This document shows positions 7,112-14,099 of a stretch of DNA of 15,445 bases, one piece after another. The position numbers were made by a program, and so were the translations under genes. The notes below the pieces were generated by a model. That model saw only the letters and a program-made list of their open reading frames with translations, did not search any database and was not told where the DNA came from. The stretch is from Actinomycetota bacterium (lineage in GTDB: Bacteria > Actinomycetota > Actinomycetes > S36-B12 > UBA10799), in NCBI GenBank assembly GCA_030837395.1, contig JAUPKO010000001.1, positions 1-15,445 of the forward strand. The letters are read 5' to 3'. Position 1 is the stretch's first letter, and each line of letters opens with the position of its first letter.

Positions 7112-8215
7112 ATGGAGCGCATCCGATGGTCCCTTCCTCTGTCAACTCGGCACCCGGCGGGGCACGGTGGACCACTGTTCGACCTCACCGTCGACGAGGC
7201 CGTAGTCGTTGATGCCGAGGTGGTGCCCGGCCGACTGCACCGGGGTGCCGAGAAGCTCTTCGAGTCCCGTGACTACCGAGCGGTGCTGGCACTGGCCAAT
7301 CGGCACGACTGGCTGGGGTCGTTCGGCAGCGAGTTGAGCCTGGCCCAACTGCTGGAGGCCTCGCTCGGTATCGCCGTGCCGGCCCGGGCGGCCTGGTTGC
7401 GCACGCTGCTGGCGGAGGCCACGCGGATCAGCCACCATCTGTTGTGGTTGGCCGCCAGCGCGGAGGAATTCATCGCGCCCGGCGCCGGCCGCGTCGGACT
7501 GGCGGCGCGAAGGGACGTGGTGGATCGGTTGGAGGAATATACGGGCGTACGGATGCACCCGACGGTGGTGCGCATCGGCGGCCTACGGGCCGATTGTGAG
7601 GCCTCTTGGCCGGCCGCTATGGTCTCGTCGACGGCTGACGCTGTGCAGATCGCAGCCGACCTGGCCGCCGACCTGACGGACCCCGCGGCGGGCATGGTCG
7701 GGCTCGCGGTGTTGACCCCCGAGGACGCCTGGGATTTCGCAACGTCCGGGCCGGTGGCGCGGGCGTCTGGCGTGGCGCTGGATCTGCGGCTGGACCGCCC
7801 CGACGAGTGTTATGGCGCCTTGGCCGACGCGGGCCAGCTGACTGCGGTGGTGCGAGGCGATGGTGATCCGGCAACTCGCTTCGAGGTGCTGGCCGCGCAG
7901 GTGGCCGTGAGTGCCGCCTGCGTGCAGGGGTGCGCCCAGCAGTTGGCCGAGCTGACCGGGCCGGTGCAGGTGCCGTTGCCGCGTTCGATCCGGGTGCCAG
8001 AGGGCACGGCCTACCACGCCGGGGAGAACCCGGGCGGGATCAACGGCTGGCTGTTGGTGTCCCGCGGGGGGCCGATGCCCTATCGGCTCAAACTGCGCAC
8101 GTCTTCCTATAACAACGCTGCGGCGTTGGCGGCCGCGCTGCCGGGAACCGAGTTGGCTTCCCTGCCGGCGGCGGTGAGCAGCTTCTTCCTGCTCGCAGGT
8201 GACATCGACAAGTGA
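7112..8215 (+). CDS. Orphan NuoD-like protein (complex I 49-kDa subunit family)
   Basis: A 367-residue homologue of the NADH:quinone oxidoreductase subunit D / NiFe-hydrogenase large-subunit family. Recognisable blocks are RHPAGHG at 13-19 (GPQHPxxHG in true NuoD), GRLHRGAEKL at 40-49, ATRISHHLLWL, TGVRMHPTVVRIGG, SGPVARASG, PYRLKLRTSSYNN and the C-terminal GDIDK (usually GEVDR). Spacing from the second His to the residue equivalent to the quinone-site Tyr is the same as in the 49-kDa subunit, but that residue is Trp67 (HDW instead of LDY). The GDxYDR block is also degraded. No other nuo gene is nearby, so it is unlikely to be the housekeeping subunit. It is divergent from the PH genes with about 20-30 bp between. 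The start could also be the ATG at 7103; neither has a good ribosome site. Confidence 0.85.
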   Translation: MERIRWSLPLSTRHPAGHGGPLFDLTVDEAVVVDAEVVPGRLHRGAEKLFESRDYRAVLALANRHDWLGSFGSELSLAQLLEASLGIAVPARAAWLRTLLAEATRISHHLLWLAASAEEFIAPGAGRVGLAARRDVVDRLEEYTGVRMHPTVVRIGGLRADCEASWPAAMVSSTADAVQIAADLAADLTDPAAGMVGLAVLTPEDAWDFATSGPVARASGVALDLRLDRPDECYGALADAGQLTAVVRGDGDPATRFEVLAAQVAVSAACVQGCAQQLAELTGPVQVPLPRSIRVPEGTAYHAGENPGGINGWLLVSRGGPMPYRLKLRTSSYNNAAALAAALPGTELASLPAAVSSFFLLAGDIDK

Positions 8216-8235
8216 GGTCCACCCTGAGGTCAGCA

Positions 8236-8257
8236 GGGGCCGTGGGCGGCCTGCCCC
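8236..8257. terminator. Possible bidirectional terminator between convergent nuoD-like and binding-protein genes
   Basis: GGCCG (8238-8242) and CGGCC (8247-8251) make a perfect 5-bp stem with a TGGG loop in the 50-bp gap between two convergent genes. There is no T-run, which is common in high-GC bacteria. The position is apt but the stem is short. Confidence 0.3.
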
Positions 8258-8265
8258 GGTGGCGG

Positions 8266-9198
8266 CTAGAGCAGGCCCTTCGACTTGAGGAATTCGGTTG
8301 CGACCGTCTTGGGGTTCTTGCGGTCGACCTCGATCTGCTGGTTCATCGACTGCAACTCCTCAGTGGTCAGGGCAGCCGAGACCGAGTTCAGCGCCTCGAC
8401 CACAGTGTCGCTCGCGGCCGGCGTGCTGACGGCCGGCGTGACGTTCTCAGCGGTCTGCAGCTGCTTGTCGTCGGTGAGGACCACGAGGTTGTTGCTCGTG
8501 ATCGACCCCGAGGACGAGAACACCAACCCGAGGTTGATCTTGCCCTGGGTGAGGGCCTGCACGGTCAAGGGTCCACCGGCGTCCAGCGGGGTGAACGACG
8601 CGATCTTCATGCCATAGGTCTGCTCCAGACCGGGCTGGCAGAAGGGACGCTGCGGGCACTCCGGCGGCCCGCCGAGGTTGACGGCATTCGACTGCGACCA
8701 GGTGGCCAGATCGGAGAGGGTCGTGAGGTTGTTCGCTTTGGCGAACTCGGCGGTGACCGCGAAGGCGTTCTGGTCCTGGGCCGGTGAGGGGGTCAGCAGG
8801 CTGATGTTCTGCCCGGCGGCCAGGGGCTTGGCCGCGGCGTAGGTGGCGTCGGCGTCGCCGGTCGCCAGTTGCGGGGCGTCCGTGCCGTTGACCTGCTTGT
8901 TCAGGAACTCGGTGAAACTCCCCAGGTACTCCGGGGTTGCCTGGATCTCGCCGGACTCCAATGCCGGCACGATCACCTCGCGGGTGGTGAGCTCCTTAAT
9001 CGACGCCTTGACACCTTTGGCCTCCAGCACCTGCTGGTACATGTTGGCCAGCAGGGTCGTCTCGGAGAAGTTGGTGGTGGCGATCGTGATCGACTGCGCA
9101 CCGCCGCTCTCGCTGCTTGACCCGGACGAGTCGGAGGAGCAGCCGGCCAGGGCCAGTGCGGCGGTGGCGGCCAGGACACCAAACATGCGCAGTCTCAT
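8266..9198 (-). CDS. Osmoprotectant ABC transporter substrate-binding lipoprotein (OpuBC/ProX family)
   Basis: Lipid-anchored extracellular binding protein that delivers glycine betaine, choline or a similar solute to the importer encoded beside it. The protein has 310 residues: a signal peptide ending in the lipobox LAGC with the modified cysteine at 20, a Ser/Gly-rich linker, then an OpuAC-type domain starting ITIATTNFSETTLLANMY. GGPPECPQRPFCQPG near the middle is characteristic of this family. Which ligand is bound cannot be read with confidence. The start ATG at 9196-9198 gives a normal MRLR n-region; ATGs at 9216 and 9186 are alternatives and none has a strong ribosome site. It lies 54 bp after the second permease, a gap holding a small CCACC/GGTGG hairpin, and is probably the last gene of that transcript. 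Confidence 0.92.
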   Translation of the reverse strand: MRLRMFGVLAATAALALAGCSSDSSGSSSESGGAQSITIATTNFSETTLLANMYQQVLEAKGVKASIKELTTREVIVPALESGEIQATPEYLGSFTEFLNKQVNGTDAPQLATGDADATYAAAKPLAAGQNISLLTPSPAQDQNAFAVTAEFAKANNLTTLSDLATWSQSNAVNLGGPPECPQRPFCQPGLEQTYGMKIASFTPLDAGGPLTVQALTQGKINLGLVFSSSGSITSNNLVVLTDDKQLQTAENVTPAVSTPAASDTVVEALNSVSAALTTEELQSMNQQIEVDRKNPKTVATEFLKSKGLL

Positions 9199-9230
9199 GG
9201 GGTCAGAGCCTGTCATGCCGCCGGTCCGGT

Positions 9231-9243
9231 CCACCTTCGGTGG
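9231..9243 (-). other. Intercistronic hairpin between permease and binding-protein genes
   Basis: CCACC and GGTGG form a perfect 5-bp stem around a 3-base loop in the 54-bp gap before the binding-protein gene. Such hairpins may stabilise the upstream mRNA or modulate the stoichiometry of binding protein to permease, but a chance occurrence is possible. Confidence 0.2.
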
Positions 9244-9252
9244 GTGCAGTCG

Positions 9253-9963
9253 TTATCCGGTTGTGACCGTGCCGGGCGCGTCCATCGACTGGGCGTCCGT
9301 CACGCTCGCCGACCTGATGCCTCGCGGGGTCACGACGCGCTGCACCACGGCCATGAATCCCTCTGCCGCCAGCGAGATCGCCGCGGTGAGGATCGCCCCG
9401 GCCACGATCAGGGTGGAGTCCTGCAAGGCGAAGCCATCGACCACGTAGCGGCCGAGCCCACCTGACCCGACCACGGCTGCCAAGGAGGCGGTCGCGACCA
9501 CCTGCACCGTGGCCGTTCGCACACCCGCCGCCAGCAGTGGCACCGCCAGGGGAACCTCCACCCGCCACAGCACGGCGGAGCCGCCCATTCCCATTCCTCG
9601 GGCGGCATCGCGCACCTCTTCGTCCACCCCGGCAATGCCCGTGAAGGTGTTGGTCAGCAGCGGGGGGATCGCGAACAGCGCCAGGGCCAAGATGGCCGCC
9701 ATGTCGCCGACCCCGATGGCGGTGATCGACGCCAGGATGATCAGCACCCCCAGGGTGGGCACCGCGCGCCCCACGTTGCCGATGTTGGTGGCCAGAGTGG
9801 TGCCGCGACGTTGGTGCCCGAGGACCAGGCCGATCGGCAGCGCCACGACCAGGGCGATGACCATGGCTGCCGCGCTGATCACGATGTGCTGAAGGGTGCG
9901 GGTGGGGATCCCGTTGGGTCCGGACCAGTTGGCCGGGTCGGTGAACCACGCGATCACGGTCAC
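9253..9963 (-). CDS. Osmoprotectant ABC transporter permease (OpuB/OpuC family), second of the pair
   Basis: Integral membrane subunit of the importer, 236 residues with about five to six hydrophobic segments. The cytoplasmic EAA loop that contacts the ATPase is visible as DAARGMGMGGSAVLWRVEVP, the form typical of the glycine betaine/carnitine/choline permeases. The open frame extends far upstream, but the start is the GTG at 9961-9963. It overlaps the previous permease stop as GTGA and has GGGAGG five bases upstream. The short C-terminal extension after VVQRVVTPRG is not conserved-looking. It is related to the neighbouring permease, consistent with an old tandem duplication and a heterodimeric pore. 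Confidence 0.92.
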   Translation of the reverse strand: MTVIAWFTDPANWSGPNGIPTRTLQHIVISAAAMVIALVVALPIGLVLGHQRRGTTLATNIGNVGRAVPTLGVLIILASITAIGVGDMAAILALALFAIPPLLTNTFTGIAGVDEEVRDAARGMGMGGSAVLWRVEVPLAVPLLAAGVRTATVQVVATASLAAVVGSGGLGRYVVDGFALQDSTLIVAGAILTAAISLAAEGFMAVVQRVVTPRGIRSASVTDAQSMDAPGTVTTG

Positions 9964-10646
9964 GACGCCCTCCCTTTGGCCCACGGGGTCAGTCCACGTT
10001 GCAGACCCAACAGCAGACCCTCGAACACCATCGCCAGCAGGACGCAACAGATCGTCGCGGTGGCGATCTGCGCGTGATAGAAGTTCTGCTGGAAGCCCGA
10101 CAGAATCAGTTGCCCGAAGCCGCCGTACCCCACCAGCGCACCGATCGTGACCATGCCGACCGTGGACACGGTGGCGATCCGGATGCCGGCCAGGATGGTC
10201 GGCAACGCGAGCGGCACCTCCACTTTCAGCAGGGTCTCGCGTCTGCCCATGCCCATACCGCGGGCGGCATCGACCACATCGGGCGGCACGCCGTCCAGCC
10301 CGACCAGGGTGTTGCGCAGCACCACCAGCAGGGCGTACACCGCCAACGCCACGACCACCGTGGTGGGCGAGAGCCCGAAGACCGGCCACAGCAGCGAGAT
10401 CAGGGCCAACGAGGGAATCGTGTAGAGAACCCCGCTCAGGCCCAGGACAGCACCCTCCCATCGGCGGTAGCGTCGGACCAGCACGGCCAACGGCAAGGCC
10501 ACCACCAGCGCCAGGGCCACCGAAGCGACGGTGAGCAGCACATGCTGCTTGCCGGCTTCGATGAGTTCCGAGGAGTATTCGGTGACGTAATCCCAGGAGA
10601 ACCACGGGTTGGCGGCGTCTGCCAGCCACGGCGTCGGAGAGGACAC
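9960..10646 (-). CDS. Osmoprotectant ABC transporter permease (OpuB/OpuC family), first of the pair
   Basis: A 228-residue membrane subunit. An N-terminal periplasmic/leading segment (WLADAANPWFSWDYV) precedes about five membrane spans, and the EAA loop reads DAARGMGMGRRETLLKVEVP, nearly the same as in the partner permease. The frame is open upstream through the divergent ATPase gene, but has no ATG there. The GTG at 10644-10646 is chosen because the coding-like sequence starts there and a TACGGT box lies exactly seven bases before it, the arrangement of a leaderless transcript. It is the first gene of the permease-permease-binding protein transcript. The ATPase is encoded divergently, 24 bp away, instead of in the same operon. 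Confidence 0.9.
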   Translation of the reverse strand: MSSPTPWLADAANPWFSWDYVTEYSSELIEAGKQHVLLTVASVALALVVALPLAVLVRRYRRWEGAVLGLSGVLYTIPSLALISLLWPVFGLSPTTVVVALAVYALLVVLRNTLVGLDGVPPDVVDAARGMGMGRRETLLKVEVPLALPTILAGIRIATVSTVGMVTIGALVGYGGFGQLILSGFQQNFYHAQIATATICCVLLAMVFEGLLLGLQRGLTPWAKGRAS

Positions 10647-10653
10647 AGCATGG

Positions 10654-10659
10654 ACCGTA
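10654..10659 (-). promoter_or_regulatory. Predicted -10 box TACGGT of a leaderless promoter for the permease/binding-protein operon
   Basis: TACGGT on the minus strand matches TANNNT and is followed by seven bases and the GTG start of the first permease. On the plus strand TACCGC (10658-10663) sits the same distance before the ATG at 10671 and overlaps this box by two bases, so any divergent promoters would compete. No -35 box is evident for either. Confidence 0.42.
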
Positions 10660-10670
10660 CCGCCGATCCC

Positions 10671-11609
10671 ATGATCAGGCTTGAAGCGGCCACATAGCGT
10701 TATCCGGATGGAACCATCGCCGTGCACGACCTGGACCTCGAGGTGCGCGCGGGCGAGATCTGCGCCCTGGTGGGACCGTCCGGGTGCGGCAAGACGACGA
10801 CGATGCGGATGATCAACAGACTGGTCGAACCGACCGGCGGTCGGGTGCTGGTCGGTGGGGTGGATGTGACCGAGGTGGATGTCAAGGAGTTGCGTCGGCA
10901 CATCGGCTATGTGATCCAGGCCGTGGGGCTGTTCCCGCACTACTCGGTGCGCAGGAACGTCGCCACAGTTTGTGCGCTGCTGGGGTGGGACAAGGCGCGC
11001 ACAGCCGCACGGGTGGATGAGTTGCTCGACCTCGTGGGCCTGGAGCCGTCGGTGTACGGCGACCGCTACCCGCACCAACTCTCCGGTGGCCAGCGACAGC
11101 GGGTGGGGGTAGCACGGGCCCTCGCGGCGGACCCGCCGGTGCTGCTCATGGACGAGCCGTTCGGGGCGGTCGACCCGATCGCGCGGGACAACCTGCAAGC
11201 GCAGTTCCTTGCATTGCAGGAGCAGGTGCGCAAGACCGTCGTGCTCGTGACGCATGACATCGACGAGGCCGTGCGGTTGGCCGACCGGATCGCGGTGATG
11301 AAGCAGGGCGGTTATCTGGCGCAGTACGCGGCGCCGGCGGAGTTGCTCGCTCGGCCCGCCAATGACTTCGTGGCGGACTTCGTCGGTGCGGATCGCACGC
11401 TCAAGCGACTGTCGGTGACGCCCCTTCCCACTTTGACCGAGGCGGCAGCCGAAGGATTGCCGGAGGTCCCCGCCGAGGCCTCCCTACAGCAGGCACTCAC
11501 GGCACTGTTGGAGTCGCCGGCGGGTTCAGTTGCCGTTGTGGCGGACGGGGGCGATCGGCGTCTGCTCACGTTGGCGGCGGTTCACGCAGCCCTGCAGGAC
11601 GCCGCCTGA
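10671..11609 (+). pseudogene. Osmoprotectant ABC transporter ATPase (OpuCA-like) with in-frame TAG at codon 9
   Basis: ATP-hydrolysing subunit of the osmoprotectant importer. From ATG 10671 the frame reads MIRLEAAT, then TAG at 10695-10697, then RYPDGTIAV and the rest of a normal ABC ATPase. Restoring one base (TAG to AAG, Lys) gives the expected family N-terminus of a 312-residue protein. Downstream of the stop all motifs are intact: Walker A GPSGCGKTT, Q-loop in YVIQAVGLFP, signature LSGGQRQR, Walker B LLMDEP, and H-loop VTHD. The C-terminus holds one degenerate CBS-like segment. Translation could restart at GTG 10722 (295 residues), but this would lose strand 1 and the A-loop Tyr that stacks on adenine. 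TAG ends several other genes here, so recoding is unlikely. It may be a real lesion, a sequencing error, or a functional short form. Confidence 0.8.
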
Positions 11610-11660
11610 GCCTAGCCACGGCGTGCGACGGCCCTGAGAGTTCGGCCGTCCTGGCTGGGC
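11610..11660. terminator. Bipartite hairpin, likely bidirectional terminator between convergent genes
   Basis: Begins at the first base after the ATPase stop. An outer 9-bp stem (11610-11618 with 11652-11660, one G-T pair) encloses an inner perfect 7-bp stem GACGGCC/GGCCGTC (11627-11633 with 11644-11650) around a 10-base loop. It ends 12 bases before the hydrolase stop on the other strand, so it can serve both genes. No T-run is present, which is usual for GC-rich actinobacterial terminators. Confidence 0.65.
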
Positions 11661-11672
11661 CGCCCCACCGAT

Positions 11673-13164
11673 CTACCCAGCGGGGGCTCCCACGAAGGGG
11701 CAGCTGACGTCGGTGGCGGGCCGCTCCAGTCGCACCAGGTAGGCAACGCCGGCGGAGTCGACGCATGCCGAGTCCGCACCCAGGAATGGCGTGTGCACGG
11801 TGCCGACGTATGTGACGACGCGGCTGTTGCGGAAGTTTCGGGCCAGGTCGGTGGCCCAGCTGTATTGGGTCAGGGCGTCGCGGGTGGTGCCCATCACCAG
11901 CATCGGCGTGGTGGTGTTGGTGAAGTCGACCGGAACCGGATCTGGGGTGATGTCGATGCCGTCGCAGAAGAACAGCGCTTGGCTGGCGCCGAAGCCGAAC
12001 ACCGGCGCCTGTGCCCGGATCCGGGCGGCCAACTCCGCCTGCTCGTCGGCGTCCAGCCGCTGCGGGTAGTCGGTGCAACCCACGAAGGCGGTCGCGCCGC
12101 CGTTGATCGGGTACGACGTCGGCCACTCCTGCGTGTCCAGGGTGGCCACGGCCGCCGCCTGCGCTTCACCGGTGCCGGCCACTGCCGTGTCCACCGTGCT
12201 CAGCAACGCTGCGGTCTCCGCGTAGCCACTCTGGCTGGACACGCCGTTGGCCACCATGCCCTGCACGTCCCAGTGGGTCACCGCGGCGCCGGACGGCAGG
12301 GCCAACGCCTGCTCGGTCAGGGACGCGACCACCCGGTCGTACTGCTGCTGTGCCTCGGGGACGACCTGGAAGAAGAAGCCCACTGCATTGTCCGGTGACG
12401 TCGCCGAACCCGCGGCGAAACTCGGCCACGTCGCGTTCGGGTCCACCGGCGACGACAGCAGCATGGCGCGCACCCGATCGGGGTAGTCGTGGGCGTAGAC
12501 GTAACCAATCCGCGTGCCATAACTGGTGCCCCAGTACGTCAACTTCGGATCGCCTGTGGCCTCCCGGAGGCGGTCGAGGTCACGGACTGTGGCGTTGGTG
12601 CCGATGAAGGGGACGACGTCCGGGTAGCGCTCGGCGCAGTCCTCGTTCGCGGCCTGCTCCGACGTGCGCATCTCATCCACCACCTGGCTCCAGTCGACGG
12701 GGGCCGGTGGCGGGGAGGGTGTAGGAGCCGGCCGCGCATTCCGTGAGACCTGCGGATCGACCGACGCCACGCGGATCCCAGGTGACGAAGTCGAAGTGTG
12801 CCCGCAACTCGGTTGGCAGGGCGGGCACGATCTGCGGAGCGACGTCAACCCCGGACACACCTGGTCCTCCTGGGTTGAAAAACAGCGTCCCCAGGAAGTC
12901 CTGCGGGGCCCCGTTGGACTTCGCTCGCACCACGGCGAGGTCGAACGTGCCGGCAGCACCGTCGTCGTAGTCTTTGGGGACGGTCAGTGTCGCGCAGTCC
13001 AGGCCGGCCAGCGGTGGCTCCACACATTGTGACCAGACCAGGGTCGGCGGCGGTAACGGGGCGGCCGAGCCGCCGGAAGTCGAGTTGTCGGTCGCACCCT
13101 GCGAATCGCCGCAGGCGGCCAGGCCAAGGCAAGCGATCGGGATCAGTAGAACGTTGCGCCACAT
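11673..13164 (-). pseudogene. Secreted TAP-like alpha/beta hydrolase (lipoprotein), frameshifted at a G5 tract
   Basis: A predicted exported serine hydrolase of the tripeptidyl-aminopeptidase / Hip1-SlpE-like family. The N-terminal part (to about residue 155) ends with a lipobox LAAC (Cys18) signal peptide, NPGGPG oxyanion segment at 97-102 and DPRGVGRS at 130-137; the rest continues in the next frame with the nucleophile elbow GTSYG (Ser about 214), TAP-like C-terminal domain with Asp in GTTRDALT (about 429) and His in GTVHTPF (about 457). Removing one base from GGGGG at 12699-12703 joins both frames as TLPATGPVDWSQ and gives a 496-residue protein with a complete triad. As written, the first frame stops at 12673. 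The start is ATG 13162-13164, with GAGG six bases upstream. Could be a homopolymer read error, a real mutation, or a +1 shift at CCC-C. Confidence 0.82.
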
Positions 13165-13267
13165 GACACACCTCATCAGCACCGGCGGTCGGACGCGCAG
13201 CGGGACGTGGCTGCCTGGCACCGCGACGGTCATTCCACTGTAGGCCCGACCATGTGGGACCGGTGCG

Positions 13268-13543
13268 TTAGCCGCCGTGCTCGCGCAGGTAGGTGGCGAA
13301 CCGGGCCACGAATAGAGGCTCCAGGTCGCCCACAGACTCCGAGCCGAACGCCTCTCGCGCACCTTCGACAAGTTCGATCAGAGACCCTGAGGTCTCGCCC
13401 AGGGAACCGCCCTCGGACGACATTGCGGTCATCGCCGGAGTGTGCCGGTACAGGTCGTAGAAGAAGCCGACATCGTGCCGCTTCTCGGCCAGGGCGAACG
13501 CCTTGTCCCGCAGTTCGTCGTAGGGCAGATCCTCGTATGACAT
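13268..13543 (-). CDS. Small conserved-looking hypothetical protein
   Basis: I cannot assign a function. The 91-residue acidic protein starts MSYEDLPYDELRDKAFALA and has no signal peptide, membrane segment or metal-binding cysteines. It looks like a short helical cytosolic protein with motifs DVGFFYDLYRHTPA near residues 29-42, SSEGGSLGETSGSL at about 47-60 and a C-terminal LEPLFVARFATYLREH. I have the impression that similar small proteins occur near folate genes in other actinobacteria, but cannot check. The frame is open further upstream into DUF3180; the ATG at 13541-13543 is chosen because TAGGAT lies seven bases before it and the upstream gene stops ten bases earlier. It could be transcribed with the fol genes or by its own promoter; the 103-bp gap to the hydrolase shows no clear terminator. 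Confidence 0.8.
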   Translation of the reverse strand: MSYEDLPYDELRDKAFALAEKRHDVGFFYDLYRHTPAMTAMSSEGGSLGETSGSLIELVEGAREAFGSESVGDLEPLFVARFATYLREHGG

Positions 13544-13550
13544 GGTGGTG

Positions 13551-13556
13551 ATCCTA
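13551..13556 (-). promoter_or_regulatory. Predicted -10 box TAGGAT of a leaderless promoter, overlapping the DUF3180 stop codon
   Basis: TAGGAT (minus strand) fits TANNNT and lies seven bases before the ATG at 13543. Its first three bases are the TAG stop codon of the DUF3180 gene. No Shine-Dalgarno sequence suits the small gene, which supports leaderless initiation. No convincing -35 box is visible. Confidence 0.45.
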
Positions 13557-14099
13557 GCGTGGTCCGCCACGTGGACGGGTGGTTGCTGAGACGCTCGGAT
13601 GCACCCAGTCGCCACCGTCGTCCGGCGCCGCCAACTCACCCGGCGGTGAGTCCGAATCGTCCGGCAGGCGACAGATCCGTTCAAGCCACAACGCCGCGAG
13701 CACGAGCGCAACCGAGGCGACGACGCCCACCGCGCAGATCACCGCACGTTCGCGCGCTGCCGCGTTGCTCAGGTCGGTGGCGTACCACAGTCCGATGCCG
13801 CCGAACAGCCCGGCGGTGATCGCCCCCGTGCGTGACGCCGCCATGGCCAACGCCGCCGTCCGCACGGCAACGAAGGGGTCCACTCGGGGTTGGCCATCGC
13901 CGGCCGCCTTGAGCCGGCGCCGGAAACTCAGAGCCCATCCGGCCAGGGCGACCGCGACCGCGCCCACCGTGATCGCGGACGACCACGGTACTGGGATGCT
14001 GCGGCCCCACACCGTGTCCACCACGTCGGCCGAGGTCAACCCCAGAACCAATGAGATCGCCGCCACAGCGGCCAGCACTGTTGGTCGGGTCGGCGTCAC
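13554..14099 (-). CDS. DUF3180 family membrane protein
   Basis: A 181-residue membrane protein of unknown function that in actinobacteria habitually follows folK. Four hydrophobic segments are visible at about 8-25, 43-61, 85-109 and 118-142, with a charged loop and the block VDPFVAVRTAALAMAASRTGA-like sequence at about 77-97, the most family-typical part. The C-terminal 35 residues are polar and look disordered. The start is the GTG at 14097-14099, which overlaps the folBK stop as GTGA; another GTG five codons upstream is possible. The overlap implies co-translation with the folate genes, but the sequence gives no direct clue to its role. Confidence 0.88.
   Translation of the reverse strand: MTPTRPTVLAAVAAISLVLGLTSADVVDTVWGRSIPVPWSSAITVGAVAVALAGWALSFRRRLKAAGDGQPRVDPFVAVRTAALAMAASRTGAITAGLFGGIGLWYATDLSNAAARERAVICAVGVVASVALVLAALWLERICRLPDDSDSPPGELAAPDDGGDWVHPSVSATTRPRGGPR

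Noticed and set aside
9963..10629. Upstream extension of the second permease frame
   Set aside because: It overlaps the first permease completely; GTG 9963 with GGGAGG and the GTGA overlap explains the start.
10708..10710. ATG just before the ATPase core as a possible start
   Set aside because: It is out of frame with the ATPase; only GTG 10722 is an in-frame start between the TAG and the Walker A motif.
10646..11255. Upstream extension of the first permease frame through the ATPase gene
   Set aside because: Antisense to the conserved ATPase core and without family similarity.
13567..13574. Perfect 8-bp palindrome CCACGTGG near the -35 region of the small gene
   Set aside because: It lies inside DUF3180 coding sequence, occurs once, and an 8-bp GC-rich palindrome is expected by chance.
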